The notes below the pieces were generated by a model. That model saw only the letters and a program-made list of their open reading frames with translations. It did not search any database and had not been told where the DNA came from. DNA of 64,000 nt from CAYNHZ01 sp964397445. Lineage in GTDB: Bacteria; Bacteroidota; Bacteroidia; Bacteroidales; UBA932. The stretch's first letter is position 1. Every line of letters starts with the position of its first letter. The DNA lies in the NCBI GenBank assembly GCA_964397445.1, contig CAYNHZ010000005.1:46056-110055 (forward strand). The letters run 5' to 3'. Made by a program: the position numbers and the translations under genes. Below are positions 17,083-27,649 of this stretch, piece after piece.

Positions 17083-17982
17083 ATGAAGATACAATCCCGT
17101 ATAGCTCTGTTTGGTCGCCGCTTAGATAAAAAGTGGAATAATAGGATAAACATATTGCTTTCAGCCCTTGAGAAAAAAGGGGTTAGGTTGTGCTATTATG
17201 ATGAACTACTATCCTCATTAAAAGAGATCGACGATATACATATTCCTGATGGGGAGATATTCTCTTCACATTTAGATCTTCCCGATGATATTTCACTTCT
17301 TTTGTCACTTGGTGGAGACGGCACTTTTCTAAGCTCTTTGACTGTTGTGCGTGATAGGCCTGTCCCTGTGGCAGGGATCAATTTCGGAAGGCTTGGTTTT
17401 TTGACAACTGCTATGGTCTCTGAGGACTCTCCGAACAAATGGATCGATTGCCTCTTCAATCATTGTTATAAGATTGATAAAAAACCAACCTTGAGACTCA
17501 CCTGTGATCAACTTCCAATCGACTTCTATCCATTTGCCCTAAACGAAATATCTATTCAGAGGGGTGATCCTTTTATGATCGGGATAGAGTTGAAAATCAA
17601 TGGAATGGTGATCCCTACATATTGGGCTGACGGACTTCTTATTGCCACTTCTACCGGCTCTACTGCCTATTCCCTAAGTGTCGGAGGTCCGATAGTTGCT
17701 CCCGGATCAGATGTTTTTATAATTTCTCCGATAGCCTCACATAATCTCAATGTCAGACCATTGATAGTGCCCGATAATTCCCTTTTGGATATAAATATTA
17801 TCTCAAAAAACGGCGATGCTGTCATCTCCATAGATAACAGATCTTTTAAAATAACCGATAAATGCTCGATTCACATCTTAAAGGGGGAGTGCTCTATGAA
17901 TTATATCTCTTTTGACGATTCCAACTTTTTTATAGCCCTTCAGCAAAAACTCTTATGGGGCGGTGATAAGAGAAATTCGTAA
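17083..17982 (+). CDS. nadK: NAD kinase
   Basis: A 299-residue ATP-NAD kinase that makes NADP+. The signature GGDGT is at 77-81 (LLLSLGGDGTFLSS), followed by INFGRLGFLT, the NE pair in ALNEISIQ, and the NAD-binding region DGLLIATSTGSTAYSLSVGG. Length matches the bacterial family. It faces pdxJ head to head and lies 36 bp before uppS. Confidence 0.97.
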   Translation: MKIQSRIALFGRRLDKKWNNRINILLSALEKKGVRLCYYDELLSSLKEIDDIHIPDGEIFSSHLDLPDDISLLLSLGGDGTFLSSLTVVRDRPVPVAGINFGRLGFLTTAMVSEDSPNKWIDCLFNHCYKIDKKPTLRLTCDQLPIDFYPFALNEISIQRGDPFMIGIELKINGMVIPTYWADGLLIATSTGSTAYSLSVGGPIVAPGSDVFIISPIASHNLNVRPLIVPDNSLLDINIISKNGDAVISIDNRSFKITDKCSIHILKGECSMNYISFDDSNFFIALQQKLLWGGDKRNS

Positions 17983-18018
17983 TATCTATAACAAATCCTA
18001 TAATTTAATTAACAAAAT

Positions 18019-18747
18019 ATGAATTCGATGAAAATACCTGCACATATCTCTATTATTATGGATGGTAATGGAAGATGGGCAAAGATGCGTGGTGAGGATC
18101 GCCTTGTGGGGCATAATGCAGGGACAGATAGTATAAGAGATTGCTGTGAATACGCAGCGCAAATCGGTGTGAAATATTTGAGTTTGTTTGCTTTTTCGGA
18201 GGAGAATTGGAATAGACCAGAAAATGAGGTTTTAGGATTGATGTCGTTGATGGTTAAGTCTATAACAAATGAAAAACCGACTTTTAAGAAAAATAATATC
18301 TGTTTTAGAGTGATTGGGGATAGGAATAGATTATCTGAAAATCTCATAGGTGAGATCGAGGTGGCAGAGAGGGAGACGCAACACAACACAGGGCTTGTGT
18401 TAATAGTGTTTTTAAGTTATAGCGGGAAGTGGGATATTCTTCAAAGTGTCAATAAATTAGTAAATAAATCAATTGAAGCTGTAAGAAGGGGGGAGGAACC
18501 TTTACAAATTTCAGAAAAAGAATTTGAGAGTTGTTTGAGCACCTTCGGAGTTCCCGATCCCGATTTGATTATCAGAACAAGCGGTGAGGAGAGAATCAGT
18601 AACTTCCTCCTTTGGCAGAGTGCATACTCCGAATTTTATTTCACAAATATCCTTTGGCCCGATTTTCGCAAAACTGACCTTCAGTTTGCTATTGAATCTT
18701 ATACCAAAAGGGATAGAAGGTTTGGTAAGACAAGTGAGCAGTTATAG
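18019..18747 (+). CDS. uppS: Isoprenyl (undecaprenyl) diphosphate synthase
   Basis: A 242-residue cis-prenyltransferase that builds the C55 lipid carrier for peptidoglycan and O-antigen. The catalytic D15 sits in ISIIMDGNGRWA. Further motifs are GAKYLSLFAFSEENWNRP-like (here GVKYLSLFAFSEENWNRP), and near the C-terminus DLIIRTSGEERISNFLLWQ and YSEFYFTNILWPDF. Start could be 18019 or the in-frame ATG at 18028; both leave the core intact. Its location before bamA is a common Bacteroidota arrangement. Confidence 0.95.
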   Translation: MNSMKIPAHISIIMDGNGRWAKMRGEDRLVGHNAGTDSIRDCCEYAAQIGVKYLSLFAFSEENWNRPENEVLGLMSLMVKSITNEKPTFKKNNICFRVIGDRNRLSENLIGEIEVAERETQHNTGLVLIVFLSYSGKWDILQSVNKLVNKSIEAVRRGEEPLQISEKEFESCLSTFGVPDPDLIIRTSGEERISNFLLWQSAYSEFYFTNILWPDFRKTDLQFAIESYTKRDRRFGKTSEQL

Positions 18748-18762
18748 TATAAATAAAAAGTG

Positions 18763-18770
18763 TATATTTG
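18763..18770 (+). promoter_or_regulatory. Candidate -7 box for bamA
   Basis: TATATTTG fits TAnnTTTG and lies 24 bases before the bamA ATG, after the uppS stop. No -33 TTTG at the expected distance. It suggests that bamA and the following ompH genes can be expressed apart from uppS. Confidence 0.4.
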
Positions 18771-18794
18771 CATTTTTGAACATTACAGAATTTG

Positions 18795-21314
18795 ATGTGT
18801 AACAAAAGACTATTATTCCTTTTTCTTCTATTGATCCCTTTCTACGTTTTTGCGCAGCAAGAGGAGAAGTCAAACGATATTATAATCGACTACGAAAAAC
18901 CGAAAACTTACATAATCGGCGGGGTTGATGTGAAAGGTGTCAAATACCTTGGAAAAGATCAGATAATATCCCTTTCAGGACTTCAAGTTGGAAAAGAAAT
19001 AACCCTCCCGAGTGATGAATCTTCATCGATCATAAAAAGGATTTGGTCTCAAAGATTTTTCTCAGAAGTATCCCTTTATATCGATTCTCTCTCTGCTTCA
19101 AAAGATACAGTTTTTCTTGTTTTGAACCTTCAAGAGAGGCCAAGAGTGTCTCGATGGTCTTTTAAGGGGATTAAAAATTCGGAACAGAGCGAACTTAATG
19201 AAAAATTGAGTTTACGAAGAGGGACAGAGCTATCCGACTATGTGATAAGATCCTCTACCGGAGTGATCAAAGCCTATTTTAAGGAGAAGGGGTTTATTAA
19301 TGCTCAAGTCAAAATAATTCAGGAGAATGACACCCTCATAAAAAATGCTGTAAGGGTGACATTTGATGTTGATCGAGGGGTAAAAGTAAAAATTAAGTTG
19401 ATAACTTTTGAGGGAAATGAAAATGTAAAAGAGAGTAAACTTGTCTCCTCGATGAAGAAGACGAAAGATATGAGAATCAGAAACTTCTTTAGTTCCAAAA
19501 AATTTAATGAAAAGGAGTATATCAATGATAAACAGTCACTTATAAGTGCTTTTAATGAAGCGGGTTATAGGGATGCCAAGATTATTAAGGATTCAATTTA
19601 CTATATAGAACCGGGGAGGATGGGGATCCATTTTGTCATAGATGAGGGGAAAAAGTATTATTTCAGAAATGTGATATGGACAGGCAATTCGGTTTATGCC
19701 GAGGAGGAGTTGAGTCAAGTCTTGCGTATAAAGAAGGGGGATGTTTACGATGTTGTAACAATGGAGAAGCGGCTCTTCGGAGACCCTAAAAAACAGGAGA
19801 TGGATATTGCATCATTATATAGAGATAGAGGGTATCTGTTTTTCAATTTAATGCCGGTTGAGACGAATATTATAGGGGACTCTGTCGATGTGGAGATGAG
19901 GATGATTGAGGGTAAACCTGCTATATTCAATAAGATCATCATTAGCGGAAATACGATAACAAATGAAAAAATAGTAAGAAGACAGGTGTTTACAAAGCCT
20001 GGCTATCTATATAGTCAATCATATCTTGAAAGGTCTATCAGAGAGATCGCCTCAATGGGACATTTTGACCCTGAGCACGCAGCGGATGCAAGTAAGGGGT
20101 TTTCTGTTATCCCAAATCAAATGAATAATACTGTTGATATCACATACAATGTTCAAGAGAAGCCAAATAGCCAGCTTGAGTTGTCAGGAGGTTGGGGCGG
20201 ATCATCATTTGTAGGGACAGTAGGGGTCAGTTTTAATAATTTCTCTATTAAAAGATTGTTTAAAAAAGGGGCCTGGAGACCTGTTCCTCTTGGAGATGCT
20301 CAGACACTTTCGCTTAGATTCCAGACGAATGGGACATATTACACAGCAGGTTCTATCAACTTTATGGAGCCGTGGTTATTTGGTAAAAAACCCACCTCTT
20401 TCAACTTCTCAGGATATTATACCCGCCAGACAAACTCATACTATTTTTACCAAAATCCAAACGAATATATGGAGGTATTTGGAGCAGCGATCGGGATAGG
20501 GAGCAGATTGAAATGGCCAGATAACTATTTTACACTTTATCACGAACTTAGTTGGCAGACATATAATCTTAACAATTGGGGGGCAAACTTCTTATTCAAA
20601 ACAGGCTCTTCAAATAACTTGAGTTACAAAATAACTCTTAGTCGAAACTCTACAGACCAACAGGTTTACCCCAGACAAGGTTCCGATTTTACGATGTCTT
20701 TACAGATAACCCCTCCATATTCTGCTTTCAGAAGCAAAGATACCGACTATAAATCTATGAGTGATCAACAAAAATATCGTTGGATAGAGTATCATAAATG
20801 GACATTCAAGGGTTCTCTGTTCACCAAAATAGTAGGAGATCTTGTCCTTATGACTCGTGCGCAGTTTGGATATCTTGGCTATTTCAACAAATCCTTAGGC
20901 TACTCTCCATTTGAAGGGTATCAAGTCGGGGGTGATGGTATGTCTGGTTACAACACTTACGGATCGGAGATTATTCCATTGCGTGGTTATGAAAATTACT
21001 CCCTTACCCCAACGGTAAATGGGGTGTATTCCGGTCACGTTTATGATAAATTTACAATAGAGTTGAGATATCCCGTTGTTTTACAACCTCAATCAACTAT
21101 ATTTGCACTTGTGTTTTTGGAAGGAGGAAATTGTTGGGAAGATATTAAGGATTTCAACCCATTCTCTATTAAGAGATCAGTGGGGGTAGGTCTTAGGGTT
21201 ATGCTTCCGATGATTGGTTTGCTTGGTGTCGATTGGGGATGGGGGTTTGATCCGATACCCGGAAAGGAGAGGGGTGGTTCAAATTTCCACTTTATGATTG
21301 GACAACAATTTTAA
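18795..21314 (+). CDS. bamA: Outer membrane protein assembly factor BamA
   Basis: An 839-residue Omp85 protein, core of the beta-barrel assembly machine. After a signal peptide (LLFLFLLLIPFYVFAQQ) come POTRA repeats up to about residue 430 (for example YIIGGVDVKGVKYLGKDQII and FNKIIISGNTITNEKIVRR). The C-terminal barrel shows Omp85 features such as PLRGYENYSL and an ending in FHFMIGQQF with terminal Phe. I start at ATG 18795; the longer frame would use TTG at 18792. It is followed closely by two OmpH/Skp genes, its usual periplasmic partners. Confidence 0.96.
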   Translation: MCNKRLLFLFLLLIPFYVFAQQEEKSNDIIIDYEKPKTYIIGGVDVKGVKYLGKDQIISLSGLQVGKEITLPSDESSSIIKRIWSQRFFSEVSLYIDSLSASKDTVFLVLNLQERPRVSRWSFKGIKNSEQSELNEKLSLRRGTELSDYVIRSSTGVIKAYFKEKGFINAQVKIIQENDTLIKNAVRVTFDVDRGVKVKIKLITFEGNENVKESKLVSSMKKTKDMRIRNFFSSKKFNEKEYINDKQSLISAFNEAGYRDAKIIKDSIYYIEPGRMGIHFVIDEGKKYYFRNVIWTGNSVYAEEELSQVLRIKKGDVYDVVTMEKRLFGDPKKQEMDIASLYRDRGYLFFNLMPVETNIIGDSVDVEMRMIEGKPAIFNKIIISGNTITNEKIVRRQVFTKPGYLYSQSYLERSIREIASMGHFDPEHAADASKGFSVIPNQMNNTVDITYNVQEKPNSQLELSGGWGGSSFVGTVGVSFNNFSIKRLFKKGAWRPVPLGDAQTLSLRFQTNGTYYTAGSINFMEPWLFGKKPTSFNFSGYYTRQTNSYYFYQNPNEYMEVFGAAIGIGSRLKWPDNYFTLYHELSWQTYNLNNWGANFLFKTGSSNNLSYKITLSRNSTDQQVYPRQGSDFTMSLQITPPYSAFRSKDTDYKSMSDQQKYRWIEYHKWTFKGSLFTKIVGDLVLMTRAQFGYLGYFNKSLGYSPFEGYQVGGDGMSGYNTYGSEIIPLRGYENYSLTPTVNGVYSGHVYDKFTIELRYPVVLQPQSTIFALVFLEGGNCWEDIKDFNPFSIKRSVGVGLRVMLPMIGLLGVDWGWGFDPIPGKERGGSNFHFMIGQQF

Positions 21315-21352
21315 AAATGTGTAATTTTTATTTATAAAATAATTTAAGGTGT

Positions 21353-21862
21353 ATGAAAAAAACGGTTTTATTTTTAATAGGATTATTGCTTTCGTTTTCT
21401 ATTACTTATGCACAGAAAATTGGTTATATCAATACAGAAACGGTTTTAGCACAAATTCCCGAGTATGTTTCAGCTCAGCAACAATTGGAAAAATTAGGTG
21501 CCCAATATAAAACTGCTATTGAAAATGAGTCATCAAAAGTTGATGCAGCTTACAAAAAATATCAGGCAGATAGAGCCTCTTTGAGGGAGGGGGATAGAAA
21601 ACAGAGGGAGTCTCAAATTATAGAGATGGAGCGTGCTGTTAAAGAGAGAAAGAAAACATATTTCGGAGAAGATGGGCTTATGGCCAAAAAATCGAATGAA
21701 ATGATGGATCCGATAAAGAAAAAACTCAATGAAGCTATAGATGCCCTCGCTAAGGAGGGGGGATATAGCCTTATCTTGGATATTTCTCAGTTGAAAAGTG
21801 CTGTTATGTATAAAAATGATAGCGAAGATTTGAGTATCAAGGTTATAGAAAAATTAAAATAA
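21353..21862 (+). CDS. ompH: OmpH/Skp family periplasmic chaperone, first copy
   Basis: A 169-residue Skp-like protein. A signal peptide (VLFLIGLLLSFSITYAQ) is followed by KIGYINTETVLAQIPEY, the conserved first strand and helix of the family, a charged coiled coil (about 45-130) and the C-terminal strand GGYSLILDISQLKSAVMY. Skp trimers hold unfolded outer-membrane proteins on their way to BamA, encoded 38 bp upstream. The next gene is a paralogue. Confidence 0.93.
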   Translation: MKKTVLFLIGLLLSFSITYAQKIGYINTETVLAQIPEYVSAQQQLEKLGAQYKTAIENESSKVDAAYKKYQADRASLREGDRKQRESQIIEMERAVKERKKTYFGEDGLMAKKSNEMMDPIKKKLNEAIDALAKEGGYSLILDISQLKSAVMYKNDSEDLSIKVIEKLK

Positions 21863-21889
21863 TTAAAAAAATAATCAATTTAAATTAAG

Positions 21890-22438
21890 ATGAAAAAAGT
21901 AGCAATTTTTGTATCAATTTTTCTAATCTCTGCCTCTTTTGCATTTGGGCAAGGTCAGAAGTTTGGACATATTAACCTTCAAGAGACTGTATATTTAATG
22001 TCAGAAATGGATTCTGCATTGGTAATTCTTGATAAATACAGTAAAGAGTTGCAAGATACCTATGTTTCTATGCAAAATGAATTTCAAACCAAATACAACA
22101 CCTACCAACAGATGAATAAGAATTGGACACCTGCTGTATTGGAAGCAAAAGAAAAAGAATTGGAAGATATTCAGCAAAGGTTACAACAATTTCAACAAAA
22201 TGCCCAAAATCAACTCCAACAAGAACAAAATAAGATCCTCGGACCTATTTACCAAAAGGCAAACCTTGCTGTTCAAAAAGTTGGAAGGGCAAATCAATTC
22301 ATTTACATTTTTGACTCAGGTACAGGGATCCCTTTTATCAACGAAGATCTTAGCATAAATGTTACCGATATGGTAAAAAAAGAGCTAAATATTCCTTTAA
22401 CAAAGAAACTTCCACAAAATCAAGCGGCAAAAAACTAA
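21890..22438 (+). CDS. ompH: OmpH/Skp family periplasmic chaperone, second copy
   Basis: A 182-residue paralogue of the preceding gene. The signal peptide ends near ASFAFGQGQ, then KFGHINLQETVYLMSEMDS. The coiled coil is glutamine-rich (QQRLQQFQQNAQNQLQQEQN, about 98-117). The C-terminal part FIYIFDSGTGIPFINEDLSI keeps the family pattern. It starts 27 bp after the first copy and ends the bamA block; a hairpin follows at 22478-22526. Confidence 0.92.
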   Translation: MKKVAIFVSIFLISASFAFGQGQKFGHINLQETVYLMSEMDSALVILDKYSKELQDTYVSMQNEFQTKYNTYQQMNKNWTPAVLEAKEKELEDIQQRLQQFQQNAQNQLQQEQNKILGPIYQKANLAVQKVGRANQFIYIFDSGTGIPFINEDLSINVTDMVKKELNIPLTKKLPQNQAAKN

Positions 22439-22477
22439 TTGATTAATCAGAGATAAAAAACCTCTTAAAATAATATA

Positions 22478-22526
22478 AATCCGCATCATTTTTAATGTGA
22501 AAGACACTTTAAAGTTGGTGCGGATT
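22478..22526. terminator. Long imperfect hairpin between ompH and korA
   Basis: AATCCGCATCA (22478-22488) pairs with TGGTGCGGATT (22516-22526) over 11 bp with one G-T pair. The intervening bases can extend the stem (TTAATGTG with CACTTTAA, one mismatch, loop AAAGA). No T-run follows, so it is not a textbook intrinsic terminator. It could instead stabilise the upstream mRNA end or be part of a structured RNA. Confidence 0.5.
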
Positions 22527-22654
22527 GGTTATAAATTATTTCCTATTTTTTAATGATTCAATATTAAAACTTAATAATTCATTACAAATTGAAAGTGATT
22601 TTGTCCTAATTGATATTTTATTGAAATATTATTCTTTCTATTAGGAAATATCAT

Positions 22655-22662
22655 TACATTTG
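22655..22662 (+). promoter_or_regulatory. Candidate -7 box for korAB
   Basis: TACATTTG fits TAnnTTTG and lies 20 bases before the korA ATG. The -33 region is weak (TTTC only). The 244-bp gap 22439-22682 otherwise holds the hairpin at 22478-22526 and AT-rich sequence. Confidence 0.45.
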
Positions 22663-22682
22663 TATTACTAAATCAAATCATA

Positions 22683-24515
22683 ATGCAACACAAAGTAATT
22701 GATATAGAAGACGTTGTAATTCGTTTTGCCGGAGATTCCGGTGACGGTATGCAGTTGACCGGTACCCTTTTTGCCGATGCTTCTGCTATCTATGGTAATG
22801 AAATCTCAACCTTTCCTGATTATCCCGCTGAGATTAGAGCTCCGCAAGGGACAGTTTCGGGAGTTTCTGGATTTCAAGTTCACATAGGCGCTATTGAAAT
22901 TAATACTCCGGGTGACTTTTGCGATGTACTTGTCGCAATGAATCCTGCTGCCTTAAAAGCAAATGCTAAATGGGCAAAAGCAACTGCGACGATTATCCTT
23001 GACGAAGATTCTTTCGATGAAAAGGGGATTGTTAAAGCAGGTTTTAAGACAATGGATCCTATTACCGAGTTGAAAATCGAAGATAGAAATATTATTCTTT
23101 CCCCGATTACTACCCTTACAAAAGAGAGTCTAAAGGAGAGTGGACTTGATAATAAAGCGATTGTAAGGTGTAAAAATATGTTTACATTGGGTATGTGCTA
23201 CTATATGTTTAACCGCTCGATGGATCATACTTTTGAGTATTTAGACAAAAAATTCAAAAAGAAACCACAGCTTATCGAGACCAACAAAAAGGTTTTGAAA
23301 GATGGGTTCAATTATGCAAGCAATATTCATGCGATAGCAAACACCTATACAGTTATGCCTGCTAAACAGGAGAAAGGTGTTTACAGAAATATAAATGGTA
23401 ATCAAGCTACTGCTTGGGGCCTTTTAGCTGCTTCAGAAAAATCGGGTGTTCCCCTTTTCTGCGGTTCTTACCCAATCACCCCTGCTACCGCTGTTCTTGA
23501 GGAATTGGCTATTCACAAAAGTCTTGGTGCTAAGACCCTTCAATGCGAAGATGAAATTGCAGGTATCTGTACCTCAATAGGAGCGGCTTATGCAGGTAAT
23601 TTTGCTGTTACAACGACATCAGGACCAGGTCTCTCCCTTAAATCTGAGGCTTTGGGTTTGGCAGTGATCACTGAGTTGCCACTTGTTGTGGTTGATGTTC
23701 AGAGGAGCGGTCCATCAACAGGTATTCCTACCAAAACAGAACAGACAGACCTTAATCAAGCGTTATATGGTAGGAACGGAGAGTGTCCTATGATGGTTAT
23801 GGCAGCTCACTCTCCATCTGATTGTTTCGATAAAGCATTCTATGCAGGTAAATATGCAATGGAGCATATGATGCCTGTTGTGTTACTTACAGAAGGGTTT
23901 CTTGGTAATGGTTCAGAGCCTTGGAAGATTCCTTCAATGAGCGAATATCCATCTATTACCCCTCCGATCATCACCACTTGCGAAGGTAAATATAAACCTT
24001 TCGAAAGGGATGCTCAAAGATTGGCACGTAAATGGGCTTTACCAGGCACCCCTGGTCTTGAACATAGAGTTGGTGGCCTTGAGAAAAATCCTGAAGGTGT
24101 TATCTCATCCGATCCGATTAACCACGAGAAGATGGTTGCGGCGCGCGCAGCAAAAGTTGAGAAGCTTTCTGAATTTATCCCCGAGTTAAAAGTTATCGGT
24201 GATGAGAAAGGTGATGTATTGATAGTTGGCTGGGGTGGAACTTTCGGCCATCTATACACTGCCGTTAAGGATTTCCATAAACAGGGTAAAAAAGTATCCT
24301 TAGCCCATTTCGATTATATCAATCCTCTTCCTAAAAACACTGAAAAAGTGTTCTCTAACTTTAAGAAGATTATTGTATGCGAGCTCAATAGCGGACAATT
24401 TGCAGCCTATTTAAGGGATAAACATCAAAAATTCCACTATTATCAATTGAATAAAGTGCAAGGTCAACCTTTCATCGTAAAAGATGTTGAGGATGCCGTT
24501 AATGCATTATTGTAG
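22683..24515 (+). CDS. korA: 2-oxoacid:ferredoxin oxidoreductase, alpha (gamma-alpha fused) subunit
   Basis: A 610-residue subunit that with korB oxidatively decarboxylates a 2-oxoacid (probably 2-oxoglutarate) to an acyl-CoA while reducing ferredoxin. The N-terminal gamma domain (about 5-190) has VVIRFAGDSGDGMQLTG. The alpha domain follows (about 225-610), with NGNQATAWGLLAASEKSG and the pyrimidine-side stretch FAVTTTSGPGLSLKSEALGL. This fused layout is typical of KorA in anaerobic Bacteroidota. Substrate choice between 2-oxoglutarate and branched oxoacids cannot be settled here. It lies 38 bp before korB. Confidence 0.92.
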   Translation: MQHKVIDIEDVVIRFAGDSGDGMQLTGTLFADASAIYGNEISTFPDYPAEIRAPQGTVSGVSGFQVHIGAIEINTPGDFCDVLVAMNPAALKANAKWAKATATIILDEDSFDEKGIVKAGFKTMDPITELKIEDRNIILSPITTLTKESLKESGLDNKAIVRCKNMFTLGMCYYMFNRSMDHTFEYLDKKFKKKPQLIETNKKVLKDGFNYASNIHAIANTYTVMPAKQEKGVYRNINGNQATAWGLLAASEKSGVPLFCGSYPITPATAVLEELAIHKSLGAKTLQCEDEIAGICTSIGAAYAGNFAVTTTSGPGLSLKSEALGLAVITELPLVVVDVQRSGPSTGIPTKTEQTDLNQALYGRNGECPMMVMAAHSPSDCFDKAFYAGKYAMEHMMPVVLLTEGFLGNGSEPWKIPSMSEYPSITPPIITTCEGKYKPFERDAQRLARKWALPGTPGLEHRVGGLEKNPEGVISSDPINHEKMVAARAAKVEKLSEFIPELKVIGDEKGDVLIVGWGGTFGHLYTAVKDFHKQGKKVSLAHFDYINPLPKNTEKVFSNFKKIIVCELNSGQFAAYLRDKHQKFHYYQLNKVQGQPFIVKDVEDAVNALL

Positions 24516-24553
24516 TACTTTACTTTGTTTAAATAAATAGAAGATAATAAGAT

Positions 24554-25570
24554 ATGAAATATACAGCTCAAGATTTCAAAAGCAATCAGGAGGTAAGATG
24601 GTGCCCCGGATGTGGTGACCACGCGGTTTTGGCTTCATTACAAAAAGCACTTCCGGATGTAGCCGAAGCTCTCGGTTATACAAAAGAGAGATTTGTATTT
24701 GTGTCGGGTATAGGATGTTCCTCACGTCTCCCTTATTATATGGATACTTATGGATTTCATAGTATTCACGGACGTGCAACAGCGATCTCTACCGGGATGA
24801 AAGTTGCCAATCCGACCCTTTCGATCTGGCAAGCTACAGGTGATGGTGATGCTCTTGCCATTGGTGGCAACCATTTTATTCACGCTATTCGCAGGAATAT
24901 AGATATTAATATTGTCCTTTTCAATAACAGAATCTATGGTTTGACAAAAGGTCAATACTCTCCAACTTCAAAATTAGGGATGGTTACGAAAACCTCTCCT
25001 TACGGAACAGTAGAGCATCCATTCAATCCTGGAGCACTTGTTATGGGGGCGAGAGGCACGTTCTTTGCACGCAGTTTAGATTCGGAGATAAAACTCAGCC
25101 AAGAAGTTCTTACACAATCTGCTAAGCATGACGGCTGTTCTGTTACAGAGATGTTGGTTAATTGTGTGATTTTCAATGATGGTACCCATTCAGAAATTTC
25201 TGACAAAGAAAATAGGGCAGATAGGACAATCATTTTACGACACGGCGAACCTATGATTTTTGGAAAAAACAGAGATAAGGGTTTGATTTTGGAGGATATG
25301 AAGATAAAGGTTGTGAAGTTAGGTGAAAATGGTATAACCGAAAAAGATATTCTTGTTCATGATGCTCATACCCAAAATGTTGGGATTCATAGTATGCTCA
25401 TAGATATGAAATATCCTGAGTATCCTGTAGCTCTTGGAGTGATTAGGGATGTAAAAGATATGACATACGATGATAATGTTCGTGACCAACTTTTGGAGGT
25501 CAAAGCAAAATCACCTATTCACAATATGGATGAATTACTCCATAGCGGAGCGACCTGGGAGGTTAAATAA
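24554..25570 (+). CDS. korB: 2-oxoacid:ferredoxin oxidoreductase, beta subunit
   Basis: A 338-residue thiamine-diphosphate-binding subunit. Motifs are WCPGCGDHAVLASLQKAL, GIGCSSRLPYYMDTYGFHSI-like region, the Mg-ThDP motif ATGDGDALAIGGNHFIHA and LFNNRIYGLTKGQYSPTS. Several Cys residues (CPGC and GCS near the start, plus a later one) fit the single 4Fe-4S cluster of this subunit class. With korA it gives low-potential ferredoxin in an incomplete, anaerobic TCA route or in amino-acid fermentation; gdhA follows directly and supplies or uses 2-oxoglutarate. Confidence 0.94.
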   Translation: MKYTAQDFKSNQEVRWCPGCGDHAVLASLQKALPDVAEALGYTKERFVFVSGIGCSSRLPYYMDTYGFHSIHGRATAISTGMKVANPTLSIWQATGDGDALAIGGNHFIHAIRRNIDINIVLFNNRIYGLTKGQYSPTSKLGMVTKTSPYGTVEHPFNPGALVMGARGTFFARSLDSEIKLSQEVLTQSAKHDGCSVTEMLVNCVIFNDGTHSEISDKENRADRTIILRHGEPMIFGKNRDKGLILEDMKIKVVKLGENGITEKDILVHDAHTQNVGIHSMLIDMKYPEYPVALGVIRDVKDMTYDDNVRDQLLEVKAKSPIHNMDELLHSGATWEVK

Positions 25571-25609
25571 AGTTCTTTTAAACATATAAATTTTAAATAT
25601 TAATTTTTT

Positions 25610-26950
<1,341 letters not shown>

Positions 26951-26975
26951 GGATATATTAAACGTGTAATTGTTC

Positions 26976-27007
26976 AAGGGAGGTGACTCAAATCACCTCC
27001 CTTTTTT
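26976..27007 (+). terminator. Rho-independent terminator after gdhA
   Basis: A perfect 11-bp stem, AAGGGAGGTGA (26976-26986) with TCACCTCCCTT (26993-27003), a 6-base loop and a following T-run. It lies 26 bases after the gdhA stop. Confidence 0.92.
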
Positions 27008-27079
27008 ATCCCTTCACCCCTAATGATCACTTAGAGTTATTTTTTAGGACTCAATGAGATATGATTGTTAAATTTTGAC

Positions 27080-27087
27080 TATCTTTG
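27080..27087 (+). promoter_or_regulatory. Candidate -7 box for the gamma-carbonic-anhydrase-like gene
   Basis: TATCTTTG fits TAnnTTTG, 20 bases before the ATG at 27108 and downstream of the gdhA terminator. No good -33 element. Confidence 0.45.
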
Positions 27088-27107
27088 CAGGGATAAACTG
27101 AAGAGAT

Positions 27108-27614
27108 ATGGCTCTGATAAAACCTTTAAATGGAATCGCACCTAAAATCGGAAAAAATTGTTTTATAGCGGAAACTGCTGTTATTATTGGAGATGTTGTA
27201 ATAGGTGACGATTGTAGTATTTGGTATGGTAGTGTTTTGCGCGGAGATGTTAATCCGATTATAATAGGAGATAGGGTAAATATTCAGGATGGCGCCGTTT
27301 TACACACACTTCACAAAAAATCTGTTGTTAAGATCGGCGATGATGTTTCGGTTGGACACAATGCTATTATTCATGGTGCTACTATTGGTAATGATGTTCT
27401 TGTAGGGATGGGTGCTATCCTTATGGATAATGCAATTATACCTGACAATACGATTATAGCGGCCGGAGCCGTTGTTTTATCTAATGAGATTCTTGAGCCT
27501 GGCGTTTATGCAGGTGTCCCTGCCAAAAAGGTGAAAGAGGGATCTGATACTATAAAGGAAGCTGCTCACAAGAATGCACAAGGTTATATGAATTACAAGA
27601 AGTGGTATTTATAG
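27108..27614 (+). CDS. Gamma-carbonic anhydrase family hexapeptide-repeat protein
   Basis: A 168-residue left-handed beta-helix protein (hexapeptide repeats such as AVIIGDVVIGDDCSIWYGSV and IGDDVSVGHNAIIHGATIGN). Histidines H66, H84 and H89 match the zinc-ligand pattern of the gamma-class carbonic anhydrase family (CamH/YrdA type). Many members have no proven carbonic anhydrase activity, so the biochemical role is uncertain. It starts a transcription unit running on to the thioredoxin-like lipoprotein and murI. Confidence 0.88.
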   Translation: MALIKPLNGIAPKIGKNCFIAETAVIIGDVVIGDDCSIWYGSVLRGDVNPIIIGDRVNIQDGAVLHTLHKKSVVKIGDDVSVGHNAIIHGATIGNDVLVGMGAILMDNAIIPDNTIIAAGAVVLSNEILEPGVYAGVPAKKVKEGSDTIKEAAHKNAQGYMNYKKWYL

Positions 27615-27649
27615 GAAATAATCAATATATTAATATTAAAACTCAGTTT

